DNA of 56,975 nt from Elioraea rosea (GCF_007644105.1 NZ_VFAC01000026.1:1-56975); one strand, 5' to 3'. Shown: positions 35,808 to 44,827, counted from the first letter of the stretch. Notes: generated from the sequence alone by a model not told the origin. A program made the numbers and translations.

Positions 35808-36574
35808 GCCTCGTCCTCCGCCACGCCGAGATAGGCCTCGAGCACGGCCTCGTCCTTCTGCACCTCGGCAGGCGTGCCATCGGCGATCTTCCGGCCGGAG
35901 GCGAGCACCATGACGCGCTGGCAGATGCTCATCACGAGGCCCATGTCGTGCTCGACGAGGAGGATGGTCAACCCCTCGGCAGACAGCGAGGTGATGAAGC
36001 GGGCGAGCGCGGTGGTCTCGGTATCGTTCAGCCCCGCGGCCGGCTCGTCGAGCACCAGAAGTCGCGGGCCTGTGGCGAGCGCGCGGGCGATCTCGAGATA
36101 TTTCCGCCTTCCGTAGGAGAGGTTGGCGGCAAGCTCGCCGGCGACGTCGGCGAGGCCCGTCCGCTCGAGCGCCTCTTCCGTGCGGCGGCTGATCGCGCCA
36201 CTTCGCGCGCGCGCGCCACCGCTTCGCCAGAGCGCGTCGAGCGGCGACTGGCCCTCCCGCCCCGCCGCGCCGACCGATACGTTGTCGAACACGGTCATGT
36301 TCGGGAAGACGCGCAGGTTCTGGAACGTCCGCCCGATGCCGAGGCGGCAGATCCGCCAGGGCTTGAGCCCGGAGATCCGCGTGCCGGTGAAGCGCACCTC
36401 GCCCGCACTTGGCGGGGTGAAGCCGCAGATGACGTTGAACAGCGTCGTCTTGCCCGCGCCGTTCGGCCCGATCAGGCCGACGAGCTCGCCTTCCCCGACA
36501 TGGCCCGAGACATCGTCGACGGCGGTGAGCCCGCCGAAGCGCCGCGTGACACGATCGATCTCGAGCAGCGGCAT
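35804..36574 (-). CDS. livG: Branched-chain-type ABC transporter ATPase LivG
   Basis: 256 aa. Walker A GPNGAGKTT, GIGRTFQNLRVFPNMTV Q-loop region, signature NLSYGRRKYLEIARAL, Walker B LLVLDEPAAGLND, switch LLVEHDMGLVM and the LivG-type C-terminal end (EVQKDEAVLEAYLG). ATG 36574 starts one base after the livM stop; an upstream in-frame extension to 36616 would overlap livM and is less likely. Confidence 0.95.
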   Translation of the reverse strand: MPLLEIDRVTRRFGGLTAVDDVSGHVGEGELVGLIGPNGAGKTTLFNVICGFTPPSAGEVRFTGTRISGLKPWRICRLGIGRTFQNLRVFPNMTVFDNVSVGAAGREGQSPLDALWRSGGARARSGAISRRTEEALERTGLADVAGELAANLSYGRRKYLEIARALATGPRLLVLDEPAAGLNDTETTALARFITSLSAEGLTILLVEHDMGLVMSICQRVMVLASGRKIADGTPAEVQKDEAVLEAYLGVAEDEA

Positions 36575-36575
36575 C

Positions 36576-37571
36576 TCAGCGCCACCCCACGCCGCGGTCC
36601 TGCTGCCAGGCCGCACCCAGCTGCCGGCGTGCGAGCGACAGCGCCGACACCTCGCCGAACAGCCCCCTCGGCAGGAACAGGATGCAGAGGAACATCACGA
36701 CGCCGACCATCAGGATGCGCACCTCGCCCACGGCGCGCAGCGCCTCGGGCAGGAGCAGCAGCAGCGCCGCGCCGATGATCGCGCCCGGAACGCTGCCCAA
36801 CCCGCCGACGACGACCATCGCGAGGATGAGGATGCTCTCGGCAAAGCGGAAATCGCCAGGGTTCACGTAGCCCGTCGTGTGCGCCCAGAGGGCACCGGCG
36901 ATGCCTGCGAGGAAGCAGGCGATTGCGAACACCTCGATCTTGAGGCGGACGACGTTGAGGCCCATTGCGTCTGCGCACTGGTCGTCCTCGCGGACCGCGC
37001 GCAGCGCGTTGCCGTAATAGGAGTGGGTGCAGCGATGCACGATGACGGCAGCGATGGCGGTGATCACCGCGACGAAGAGATAGGTCGCGAGCGGGCCGGA
37101 GAGGTCGATCCCCAAAGGTCTCAGTGGCGGGATGTTGCCGATGCCGAGGGGACCCTCGGTGAAAGACACCCAGTTGAGCAGCGTGACGTAGATCATCTCG
37201 CCAAGGCCGAGCGTGGCGACGGCGAAGTAGATCGAGACGAGCCGCATCGTCGGTAGCGCGAGGGCGATGCCCAGAAGCCCTGAGACGAGGCCGGAAAGCG
37301 GGATGGTCAGGAGCGGGCCGAGGCCGAGCCGTGTCGAGAGGATCGCCGCGGTGTAGGCGCCGACGCCGTAGATCGCCGCGTGTCCAAGGCTGAGCAGGCC
37401 GGCGACGCCGGTGATGAGCTGCATCGAGAGCGCGAGGATCGAGAAGATCAGCGTCACGATCGCGAGCCGGAAGAAATAGCCCGAGTCGGCGAGGCTCAAC
37501 CCGAGCGGCACGAGGACGAAGATCGCGGCCCCGAGAGCGATCGCGAGCGGCGGGAATCGACGGTCAGACAC
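36576..37571 (-). CDS. livM: Branched-chain-type ABC transporter permease LivM
   Basis: 331 aa, about 8-10 membrane segments. LITGVAGLLSLGHAAIYGVGAY is the LivM hallmark; ALRAVREDDQCADAMGLNVVRLK is the ATPase-contacting loop. GTG 37571 overlaps the end of livH by 8 nt; GTG 37586 is an alternative. The ligand is set by the binding protein at 38546-39664. Confidence 0.93.
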   Translation of the reverse strand: MSDRRFPPLAIALGAAIFVLVPLGLSLADSGYFFRLAIVTLIFSILALSMQLITGVAGLLSLGHAAIYGVGAYTAAILSTRLGLGPLLTIPLSGLVSGLLGIALALPTMRLVSIYFAVATLGLGEMIYVTLLNWVSFTEGPLGIGNIPPLRPLGIDLSGPLATYLFVAVITAIAAVIVHRCTHSYYGNALRAVREDDQCADAMGLNVVRLKIEVFAIACFLAGIAGALWAHTTGYVNPGDFRFAESILILAMVVVGGLGSVPGAIIGAALLLLLPEALRAVGEVRILMVGVVMFLCILFLPRGLFGEVSALSLARRQLGAAWQQDRGVGWR

Positions 37572-38493
37572 GTTCGCGCCCCGCACCGAAGAGACCTGTC
37601 GGGAAGAAGATGAGCGTCAGGACCAGGAAGAGATAGGCGACAAGGTCGGCCCACCCTTGGGCGAAGAACTCTGTCGCCACGGCTTCGGAGACGCCGAGGA
37701 AGATCGCGCAGATCACCGCGCCGGGGATGGAGTTGAGCCCGCCCATCACCATCGCGACGAAGGCCTTCACGCCTGGCGCGAAGCCCATCGCCGGGAAGAT
37801 GGTTCCCTGGTAGAGGCCGATCAGGATGCCCGCGACCGCGCCCATTCCGGAGCCGATCGCGAAGGTGGCGATCACCGTCCGGTCGACGTTCACCCCGACA
37901 TACTGCGCGCCGAGCGGGTTTGCCGCGACCGCGCGGATCGAGAGCCCGATCTGCGTGCGGAACAGGATGAACTGCAGCGTCAGGAACATCACGATCGCCG
38001 CGCCGAGGATGACGAGCTGGCCCGAGGCGACGGCGAGCTCGCCGATCAGGATCGGCTCCTGCAGCGCGTTGGCGTAGGCGCGCGGGATCGGCCGCATGTC
38101 GGCGCCGAAGATCTTCTCCGTCGCTTCGCGGACGATGATCGAGACGGCGAGCGAGGAGAGAAGCGTGCTCTCGCGCATCGCCTTCGATTTCAACGAGGCC
38201 TCGTCGCGGAACCGCCTGAACGGCTTGAACGCGGCCCGCTCGAGCAGCACGCCCGCGACGATGCCGGCGGCGAGGACGATCAGCAGAAGCGCGACCCAGG
38301 GCGGGGCGAGGAAGATCAGCGCCATCAGCCCGGCATAGGCGCCGATCATGTAGATCTCGCCATGCGCGAAGTTGACGACGTTCAGCACGCCGAAGATCAG
38401 CGTGAAGCCGATGGCGACGAGCGCGTAGACGAGCCCGACGGAGAAGCCGTTGACGAGCTGCTGGACGAAGAAGATGTCGAAACGGTCGAACAA
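37564..38493 (-). CDS. livH: Branched-chain-type ABC transporter permease LivH
   Basis: 309 aa, multiple hydrophobic helices. QQLVNGFSVGLVYALVAIGFTLIFG and LNVVNFAHGEIYMIGAY are LivH landmarks; SIRAVAANPLGAQYVGVNVDR is the cytoplasmic coupling loop. The start appears to be TTG 38493, as no ATG or GTG lies in frame between it and the upstream stop; the ribosome site is weak. Confidence 0.92.
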   Translation of the reverse strand: MFDRFDIFFVQQLVNGFSVGLVYALVAIGFTLIFGVLNVVNFAHGEIYMIGAYAGLMALIFLAPPWVALLLIVLAAGIVAGVLLERAAFKPFRRFRDEASLKSKAMRESTLLSSLAVSIIVREATEKIFGADMRPIPRAYANALQEPILIGELAVASGQLVILGAAIVMFLTLQFILFRTQIGLSIRAVAANPLGAQYVGVNVDRTVIATFAIGSGMGAVAGILIGLYQGTIFPAMGFAPGVKAFVAMVMGGLNSIPGAVICAIFLGVSEAVATEFFAQGWADLVAYLFLVLTLIFFPTGLFGAGRERV

Positions 38494-38545
38494 CGAGATG
38501 TTCCCGCAAGGGCGGGAGGCCGCGCGCCTCCCGCCGGACGCTGGC

Positions 38546-39664
38546 TCAGTTCTGGATCAGGGTGAACTTGCCGTCCTGGATGCGCATCCGCGCCAGCGTC
38601 TTGGCCGGCTCCCGCGTCTCGGGGTCGAAGGTCGTCGCACCCGTCACGCCGGGGAAGTCCTTCGTCCTGGCGAGCTCGTCGCGAACGCGCTGGCGGGTGA
38701 CGTCGGGCCAGGCGCGCGCGATCGCCTCGAGCATGATGTTCACCGCATCGAAGGCCTGGGCCGAGAACATGTTCGGCTCGGAGTTGAAGCGGCGCTTGTA
38801 CTCCTCGACATAGGCCTTCACATGCGCCTCGGGGCTTTCGGCCATGAAGCTCGTCGAGAGGTACATACCCTCGGCGCCTGGGCCTGCGAGCTCGATCAGC
38901 TTCGGCTCGTACATCGAGGAGGTGCCGTAGACGGGCGCGCGGATGTTGAGCTGGCGCCGCTGCTGCAGGAACGCCGCGCCATCCTCGTAGAACATGCCGA
39001 TGTAGATCGCATCCGGCCGCTGCCGGGCGATGTCGGTCAGCACGGCGCGGAACTCGCGGTTGCCGGGGTTGTACATCTGCGTCGCGACGACCTCGCCGCC
39101 GGTCGCCTTGAAGGCGTCGGCGAAGTTCGAGACGACCGACTGGCCCCAGTCATTCTGGATGGACACGACGGCGACGCGCTTGACGCCGTTGGCCGCCATC
39201 CACCGCGCCACATGCGGGCCCTCATATGCCTGCGTCGTGATGTTGCGGAACTGCCAGGGGCTGATCTTTACGTAGTCGGGATGCGAGGCCGTCTGGCTCA
39301 GCTGCGGCATGCCCGCCTCGGCATAGACGCGGCCGGCCTGGATCGCTGCGGAGGAGGAGAAGTCACCGAGCACGGCGACGATGTCGCGGTTGTCGACGAA
39401 CTTGCGGGCAACGGCGACGGCCTCGCGCGGGTCGGAGCGTGTATCCTCGAACACGATGTTCACCTGCGCGGGAATGCGCCCCGAGCGGTTGAAGGCATCG
39501 AGCGCCATAATCGCCGAGTTACGGAAGCGCTCGCCGTATTGGCTGAACTCGCCCGTCAGCGGAAGCTGGTAGCCGAGGGTGACGGTGCGCTGCTGCGCCA
39601 CCGCCGCCCCGGCCAGGGGAAGCGCGGCGCCGGCAAGAAGAAGCGTGCGGCGTGTCGTGGTCAT
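38546..39664 (-). CDS. Liv-type ABC transporter periplasmic binding protein
   Basis: 372 aa Peripla_BP_6 receptor. MTTTRRTLLLAG plus a hydrophobic stretch ending AAVAQQ is a signal peptide with a twin arginine. The mature part has LGYQLPLTGEFSQYGERFRN, VAVLGDFSSSAAIQAG and VAVVSIQNDWGQSVVSNF. Such receptors bind amino acids, amides, urea-like compounds or aromatic acids. Context (ATC hydrolase-like, cysteine-dioxygenase-like, amidohydrolase) suggests a small N/S-containing ligand. ATG 39664 has GGAG 6 nt upstream. Confidence 0.92.
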   Translation of the reverse strand: MTTTRRTLLLAGAALPLAGAAVAQQRTVTLGYQLPLTGEFSQYGERFRNSAIMALDAFNRSGRIPAQVNIVFEDTRSDPREAVAVARKFVDNRDIVAVLGDFSSSAAIQAGRVYAEAGMPQLSQTASHPDYVKISPWQFRNITTQAYEGPHVARWMAANGVKRVAVVSIQNDWGQSVVSNFADAFKATGGEVVATQMYNPGNREFRAVLTDIARQRPDAIYIGMFYEDGAAFLQQRRQLNIRAPVYGTSSMYEPKLIELAGPGAEGMYLSTSFMAESPEAHVKAYVEEYKRRFNSEPNMFSAQAFDAVNIMLEAIARAWPDVTRQRVRDELARTKDFPGVTGATTFDPETREPAKTLARMRIQDGKFTLIQN

Positions 39665-39718
39665 GTCTATCTCCGTCGCATGAGTCTCGGGCGCGTTGAT
39701 CGGGCCGGACGGCACCGC

Positions 39719-40207
39719 TCAGGCCGTGCTGCCCGGGGTGATGTGGAGGTTGCAGCAGCCCTCTTTGCCCGGCGTCCAGGTTCGGTTCTCGATGGCGAAG
39801 CCTGCGGCCTCGAAGGTGCCGTTGTCGATGATGCCGGCGATGCGGCAGAGCGTGGCGAGCTTCTCGTCCGGAACGCCGGCGGCGACCCAGGCCGATTTCA
39901 GCGGGCAGTCATGGAACTGGATCTCGAGCTTGCCGGCATCGCAGCGCTTCACCTCGGGCTTGAAGAAGTCAGGCCCGCCGGGCAGCCCGCCGATGAAGGC
40001 ATCGCGCAAGCCAACGAGATCGGCCGGGCCGAAGCGCTTGAACGCCTCGCCGACGGCGGTGCCACGCTTGTAGATCGCCCGCTTGAGCACCTCCTCGGCC
40101 TTCTCGGCGCCGAGTTCTGCAGCGAGCGCGTCATAGGCCTCGAGGTAGATCAGCGCGCGGTTGGCGAGCTGCGCTTTCAGCTGCGCCCGAAGCGGGGCCG
40201 CTTCCAT
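39719..40207 (-). CDS. L-2-amino-thiazoline-4-carboxylate hydrolase-like protein
   Basis: 162 aa. The C-terminal half has FHDCPLKSAWVAAG, LATLCRIAGIIDNGTFEAAG and WTPGKEGCCNLHI, which I recognise as the L-2-amino-thiazoline-4-carboxylic acid (ATC) hydrolase family pattern, with conserved Cys and Asp residues that may bind metal. ATC hydrolase opens a thiazoline ring on the way to L-cysteine in Pseudomonas; most family members have no tested substrate. ATG 40207 has GGAGG 7 nt upstream; a GTG at 40228 is less likely. Located between the Liv binding protein and a cysteine-dioxygenase-like cupin, a context consistent with sulfur-compound metabolism. Confidence 0.7.
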   Translation of the reverse strand: MEAAPLRAQLKAQLANRALIYLEAYDALAAELGAEKAEEVLKRAIYKRGTAVGEAFKRFGPADLVGLRDAFIGGLPGGPDFFKPEVKRCDAGKLEIQFHDCPLKSAWVAAGVPDEKLATLCRIAGIIDNGTFEAAGFAIENRTWTPGKEGCCNLHITPGSTA

Positions 40208-40259
40208 CCTTACCCCTCCATTGTGCACCGCGGAACGCTGCGCGGAGCGGGGCGCGCCG

Positions 40260-40781
40260 TCAAGCGGCGGCGTAGACGTGGTTCACCCCGTCTCCGAAGC
40301 GATCGAACGCGACGCCGTAGACATGCAGCGAGAGCGCCGGCCCGTCCGAGACGTTCGCGAGCTGGTGCACGAGCGTGATGTCGGCGGGGCCGGAGGAGGT
40401 CGCGCCGACAGCCCGCGGGTGCCGGGCGGCAAGGGACGGCAGCCCGCTCTCGAGACCGAAATAGCGCTCCTCGAGCCAGCCGCGATAGATGCCGACGGCG
40501 CACCATGTGCGATGCCCATGCACCGGGCTCGCCTGGCCTGGCGCCCAGGCGATCGCGACCATAGCCCAGCCCTCCGCGGCGTTCTCGTGCAGCAGGTGCC
40601 GCACGTAGCGGTCGGGCGAGCAGGGGCAGGGGAAGCCGGCGAGCAGATCATCGGCGGCAAGGAACGGCGCAAGCGCCTCGGCGACGGCCAGGTGGCGCGA
40701 GGTCTCCGGTGCGCGTGCGGCCGCGGTGATGCCTCCCAGCATGGCGCTGAAGGCGGCGCTCCGTCCGACCCCCCTGGTCAT
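40260..40781 (-). CDS. Cysteine-dioxygenase-like cupin (thiol dioxygenase family)
   Basis: 173 aa single-domain cupin. Candidate iron ligands are His88 and His90 (ASPVHGHRTWCAVGIYRG) and His153 (LSLHVYGVAFD), in the HxH...H arrangement of cysteine/3-mercaptopropionate dioxygenases. The family oxidises a thiol to a sulfinate. Cys94 lies next to the HxH as in some CDO relatives, but a Cys-Tyr cofactor cannot be judged. ATG 40781 starts 14 bp after the gntR stop, so the pair is probably co-transcribed. Confidence 0.75.
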   Translation of the reverse strand: MTRGVGRSAAFSAMLGGITAAARAPETSRHLAVAEALAPFLAADDLLAGFPCPCSPDRYVRHLLHENAAEGWAMVAIAWAPGQASPVHGHRTWCAVGIYRGWLEERYFGLESGLPSLAARHPRAVGATSSGPADITLVHQLANVSDGPALSLHVYGVAFDRFGDGVNHVYAAA

Positions 40782-40795
40782 CTCTCCATCCCCCC

Positions 40796-41488
40796 TCAGG
40801 TGCCCACGCGGGTGGCGGAATCGGGGCGCAGCAGCGCCTCGAGCACCATGGCCCGGCTTGTTTCGATCTCGGCCGCCACCGCCTCTGCCGCGCGCGCGCC
40901 ATCGCCTGCGACGAGCGCAGCGATCAGCGCGCCGTGCTCCGCCCGCATCTCGCCCGTCCGGTCGCGCGCGGAGAGGCCAAGAACGAGAAGCCGCGCCGCC
41001 TCGTCGAGCAGCCGCGCGAGCGTGCGCGCGAGGCGGCGGTTGCCGGCGAGATCCGCGATGGCAACGTGGAAGGCAGTGTTGGCCTCGAGGAAGGCGAGCG
41101 CGCTTTCGGGGTCGGCCGGGTCGTAGCCGCAGCGGCAGACGGCATCGAGCCGCTGCAGGGCCGCCTCATCGACGCGGCCGGCGGCGAGCCGCGCGGCCTC
41201 CGGCTCGAGAAGCGCGCGAAGCCCGAACACCTCATGGATGTCGCGCACGGTGACGGGGGTGACGAGCCAGCCCCGCCGGGCCATGGGCTGCACGAGCCCC
41301 TCGTCGGCGAGCCTCGCCAGCGCGGCGCGGACGGGCGCCTTGCCCAGACCGGTGAGCGCTGCCGCCTCAGCCTCGCTCACCGTCGCGCCTGGGGCGATGC
41401 GGGTGGAGAGGATGGCGCGCCGCAGCGCGGCGATTGCCTGTTCGGTCAGGCTCGCTGGGGCCGGGACGAAGGATATAGGCTCTGTCAT
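40796..41488 (-). CDS. GntR-family (FadR/FCD) transcriptional regulator
   Basis: 230 aa. N-terminal winged helix-turn-helix (about 10-75: EQAIAALRRAILSTRIAPG, LGKAPVRAALARLADEGLV) and a C-terminal all-alpha FCD ligand-binding domain (about 85-220) with candidate metal/ligand histidines (NTAFHVAIADLAG, MRAEHGALIAAL). It lies within the catabolic run and probably controls it in response to the imported compound. A perfect 14-bp palindrome sits 15-28 bp upstream of ATG 41488, fitting autoregulation. Confidence 0.92.
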   Translation of the reverse strand: MTEPISFVPAPASLTEQAIAALRRAILSTRIAPGATVSEAEAAALTGLGKAPVRAALARLADEGLVQPMARRGWLVTPVTVRDIHEVFGLRALLEPEAARLAAGRVDEAALQRLDAVCRCGYDPADPESALAFLEANTAFHVAIADLAGNRRLARTLARLLDEAARLLVLGLSARDRTGEMRAEHGALIAALVAGDGARAAEAVAAEIETSRAMVLEALLRPDSATRVGT

Positions 41489-41502
41489 CGCTCGGGCATT
41501 TC

Positions 41503-41516
41503 TCTGACATGTCAGA
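41503..41516. promoter_or_regulatory. 14-bp perfect palindrome, candidate GntR operator
   Basis: TCTGACATGTCAGA, in the 71-bp gap between the amidohydrolase stop and the gntR start. Perfect dyads of this size near the regulator's own start are typical GntR/FadR operators. No second copy was noticed elsewhere in the window by eye. Confidence 0.55.
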
Positions 41517-41559
41517 ACCGCGCGCAAGGGCCAAGCGCGCGCCTCCAAAGGCTGTTGCG

Positions 41560-43074
41560 CTAGAAGCTGCCGCTCTCGGCGAGGTAGCGCCGCACCCTGT
41601 ACGGCTCGGCAGCGATCGCCGGGCCGGCCTTGGCGACGATGGGAGCAAGCCTTTCGAACAGGGCACGCTGCGGGGCCGTGTCGCGCTCGTGCCTTGCCCG
41701 GGCCTCCTCTGCGCGGTCCTTCAGCGCGGCGAGGTCAACCGTTGTGAGCCGCCCGTCCTCGACAATCAGCCGCCCGCCGACCATGACGTGGCGGACGGCG
41801 GTGCCGTCCTCGACGTGCACCAGCTGGTTCACCGTCCAGCGATGCGGCATCCAGTTCGGGTGGCGCAGGTCGAGGAACACGATGTCTGCCTTGGCTCCCA
41901 CCGCGATCCGCCCGATGCCCTCCAGGCCAAGCGCACGGGCCGAGCCCCCGGTCGCTGCCCCATACGCCTCCTCCGCACTTGCCCAGGAGGCGGGGTCGGG
42001 GCCCTGCACCTTGGAGAGAAGCGAGGCGAGCCGCATTGCCTCGTACATGTTGAGGTTGTCACCGCACGAGCAGGTGTCGGTGCCGAGGCCAACGGCAACG
42101 CCGGCATCGAGCGCCCGGCGAAGCGGGAACAGGCCGTTGCCGAGCTTCATGTTGGAACCGGGGTTGTGCGAGATCGTCGCTCCCCTTCGCGCCATCGTCT
42201 CGAGGTCGCCGTCATCGAGCCAGATGCCGTGGGCGGCGACGAAGCGCGGCCCGATCAGCCCGAGGCCATCGAGATGCTCGACGACCGTGCGGCCATAGGT
42301 GCGCAGCCCCATCACGGCCTGCACCTTGCTCTCCGCCACATGCATCGAGAGCCGCACGCCGTGCCGTTCTGCGAGGTCGCGGCAGGCGGCGAGGAAGGCA
42401 TCATCGCAGTGCGTCGGGATGGTCGGGCCGATGCCGACGGCGATGTCGCGCCCCGACCAGCGCCATCCCGCGACGATCCGGTCCAGCGCGGCGAAGGTGT
42501 CGCGCCAGGGCGGCAGCCGAAGTGCCGCGACCTCGGCCCGGAGAGCCTCGGGCAGGGCCTCGGCGATGGGGGGGATGGCCTCGTAGAGCGTCCGGTCTGC
42601 CACCATCGGCGCGATGACGGCACGGAGGCCGACCGCGTCGTACGCCCCTGCCACCGCGTCGATGCCCTCCGCGGTCGGCATCGGTGTTTCGGTGACCATG
42701 TCGAAGGCGGCCGTGCAGCCCTTCAGCACCATCTCTGCCGCGCCGATGGTCGCCGAGAGCGCCTTGTCCGCGACCGTGCGTGCGCCGCCGACCCACGGCG
42801 AGGCGGCAAGGAGCAACTCCAGCGTCCAGCGGTCACCCACGCCGCGCGAGAGGAAGCCATGCGCATGGGTGTGGCCGTTCACCAGCCCCGCGTGGAGAAG
42901 CATCCCCGAGGCGTCGAGGATGCGCGCGCCTTCCGGCACCGCCATGCCCGGCGGGCCGATCTCCGCGATGACGCCGTCGCGCACAAGGATGTCGCGCGGC
43001 TCGGCGATGGTGGCGGCGCGGTCGGCGAGCAGGCCGCCGCGGATGACGAGGTCGCCCTTCTCCGTCGCGGCCAT
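41560..43074 (-). CDS. Amidohydrolase-superfamily deaminase/chlorohydrolase-like enzyme
   Basis: 504 aa, subtype III metal-dependent hydrolase (AtzB/TrzN/SsnA/guanine-deaminase group). HxH at His68/His70 (NGHTHAHGF), SMHVAES, AAHGIWLDDGDL and Asp in GLGTDTCSCGDNL are the mononuclear metal-site landmarks. Such enzymes deaminate or hydrolyse N-heterocycles or amidines. ATG 43074 has AAGGAGG 6 nt upstream. 14 bp from the isomerase-like gene before it, so probably one transcript. Confidence 0.88.
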   Translation of the reverse strand: MAATEKGDLVIRGGLLADRAATIAEPRDILVRDGVIAEIGPPGMAVPEGARILDASGMLLHAGLVNGHTHAHGFLSRGVGDRWTLELLLAASPWVGGARTVADKALSATIGAAEMVLKGCTAAFDMVTETPMPTAEGIDAVAGAYDAVGLRAVIAPMVADRTLYEAIPPIAEALPEALRAEVAALRLPPWRDTFAALDRIVAGWRWSGRDIAVGIGPTIPTHCDDAFLAACRDLAERHGVRLSMHVAESKVQAVMGLRTYGRTVVEHLDGLGLIGPRFVAAHGIWLDDGDLETMARRGATISHNPGSNMKLGNGLFPLRRALDAGVAVGLGTDTCSCGDNLNMYEAMRLASLLSKVQGPDPASWASAEEAYGAATGGSARALGLEGIGRIAVGAKADIVFLDLRHPNWMPHRWTVNQLVHVEDGTAVRHVMVGGRLIVEDGRLTTVDLAALKDRAEEARARHERDTAPQRALFERLAPIVAKAGPAIAAEPYRVRRYLAESGSF

Positions 43075-43088
43075 TGCCGCCTCCTTGG

Positions 43089-43712
43089 CTACCAGGCTCG
43101 GCCGGTGGCGATCGCCGGCGCGGTGTCCTGCGCGATCAGCCGCTCGAGGAAGGACAGGCGGTCCTGCCCCCAATGGATCACGCCGCGCCAGACATAGTTC
43201 GGCGTTCCGAACATCCCGCCCGCGATCGCAGCCTCGCGGTTGGCGACCCACTCCGCCTCCACCTCCGCGCTCGCCGAAGCCGCGACGAGCGCCGCACCGG
43301 GCAGGCCCTCGGCGTCGGCGATGCGGGCGAGCACCGCCGGGTCCCTCGTGTCCTGCTCCTCTGCCCAGAGGGCGCGGAGGAAGGCATGCGAGAGCGCGAC
43401 CGCGTCATGGCCCGCGCGCTGGGCGGCGATCACGACCAGGGCGGCGGGCTTGGGGTCCGTCGGATAGTGCTTCGGGCGAAGGTTCAGGGGCATACCGAGA
43501 TGCCTGCGCCACCGCTCGAGCTCCACCTCGTGGTAGCGCTGCCGTGCGTCGGGGCGGGTCCGCAGCAGCACCCCGCCATTCTCCGTCAGCACCGTGATGG
43601 GCCGGCAGACGACGGGCACGCGGTAGCGCGCGGCGAGCTCGGCGAGCCGCGGCCCGCCGAGATACGCCCACGGAGACGACAGGGAGTGGAAGTACTGGAT
43701 CGCCTCGGTCAT
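43089..43712 (-). CDS. DsbA-fold 2-hydroxychromene-2-carboxylate isomerase-like protein
   Basis: 207 aa thioredoxin/kappa-GST fold. FHSLSSPWAYLGGPRLAELA carries the Ser site of HCCA isomerases instead of the DsbA CxxC; GMFGTPNYVWRGVIHWGQDRL is the cis-Pro region. HCCA isomerase itself acts in naphthalene breakdown with glutathione, but no naphthalene genes are present; a glutathione-linked isomerisation of another compound is more likely. ATG 43712 starts 14 bp after the TctC receptor stop. Confidence 0.85.
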   Translation of the reverse strand: MTEAIQYFHSLSSPWAYLGGPRLAELAARYRVPVVCRPITVLTENGGVLLRTRPDARQRYHEVELERWRRHLGMPLNLRPKHYPTDPKPAALVVIAAQRAGHDAVALSHAFLRALWAEEQDTRDPAVLARIADAEGLPGAALVAASASAEVEAEWVANREAAIAGGMFGTPNYVWRGVIHWGQDRLSFLERLIAQDTAPAIATGRAW

Positions 43713-43726
43713 GGGATGGCGCGAGG

Positions 43727-44734
43727 TCAGTCGACCCGCGCGCCGGAGCGACGAACCACTTCCGCCCAGACGGGGAGGTCTGCCTCGAGCAGCTTGCGCG
43801 CCTCGGTCGGGCCCTCGGACATCTGCGTCATGCCCTGCTCATTGATCCAGGCGACGAAGCCGGCCTCGTCGATGATCTTCCGCACCTCGGCGGCGAGCTT
43901 GGCGATGACGGGCTGGGGCGTGGATGCCGGCACGGCGAGGAGATACCAGGTGGTGGTCGCGAAGCCGGGCAGGTTGCAGGCCTCGGCCATGGGCGGCACG
44001 TCAGGGAAGCCGGCGAGGCGGCCGCGGCTCGTGACGCCGAGCAGCTTCACCTGGCCCTGCCGGTAGGGGCCGACGAGGGCAGGCGTCTGGTGCAGGAAGA
44101 TGTCCACCTCGCCGCCGAGCAGGGCGGTCATGGCGAACGGTCCGCCGCGATAGGGCACGTGCGTCATCTCGATGCCGGCAGCGGCCGCGAACTGCGCGCC
44201 GGCAAGATGCGTCGAGGCGCCATTGCCGGTCGAGGCGTAGTTGAGCCGACCCGGCGCTGCCTTCGCCGCCGCGATCACGGCGCGGCAGTCGGTCAGGTTC
44301 GGCCGGCGGTCGGGCGCGACGGTGAGCGCGTTCGGCACATCGGCCAGGGCGATGACGGGGGCGAGATCCTTCATCGTGTCGAGCGGCATCCGGGCGTACA
44401 GGGCGGGGTTGATCGCGAGCATCGCGGAGGTGCCGAACAGGATCGTGTGCCCGTCCGGCATCGACTTGGCGACATGGTCCATCGCGATGTTGCCGCCTGC
44501 GCCGACGCGATTGTCGACCACCACCGTCGCCCCCAGCGCCCGGCCGAGCGGCTCGGCGAGCCTGCGGCTGTAGATGTCGGTGCCCGACCCGTTCGGGAAG
44601 CCGCCGACGATGGTGATCGGCTTGCCCTGGACCGGGAAATCCTGCGCCGCGGCCGGCGCTGAGGCGAACGGAGCGGTGAAGGCGAGTGCTGCTGCGAGCG
44701 CGGCGCGGCGCGTTGCGGACGAACGGATGCTCAT
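43727..44734 (-). CDS. TctC/Bug-family periplasmic binding protein
   Basis: 335 aa. A signal peptide (SATRRAALAAALAFTAP, AAAQ) precedes a Bug receptor domain: PITIVGGFPNGSGTDIYSR, VVDNRVGAGGNIAMDHVAKS, GTSAMLAINPALY and VPYRGGPFAMTALLGGEVD. Such receptors bind carboxylates or amides; TctA/TctB membrane partners are absent, as is common for Bug proteins. First gene of the long minus-strand run. ATG 44734 has GGGAGGG 5 nt upstream. Confidence 0.92.
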   Translation of the reverse strand: MSIRSSATRRAALAAALAFTAPFASAPAAAQDFPVQGKPITIVGGFPNGSGTDIYSRRLAEPLGRALGATVVVDNRVGAGGNIAMDHVAKSMPDGHTILFGTSAMLAINPALYARMPLDTMKDLAPVIALADVPNALTVAPDRRPNLTDCRAVIAAAKAAPGRLNYASTGNGASTHLAGAQFAAAAGIEMTHVPYRGGPFAMTALLGGEVDIFLHQTPALVGPYRQGQVKLLGVTSRGRLAGFPDVPPMAEACNLPGFATTTWYLLAVPASTPQPVIAKLAAEVRKIIDEAGFVAWINEQGMTQMSEGPTEARKLLEADLPVWAEVVRRSGARVD

Positions 44735-44827
44735 CAATCCCTCCCAATATCTCCCAGGGCGGCATAGTGTCCGCTGCAACCGCCGAGCGCAAACCCTCCG
44801 GCGCGCGGAACCTTCGCGAGACGCACT

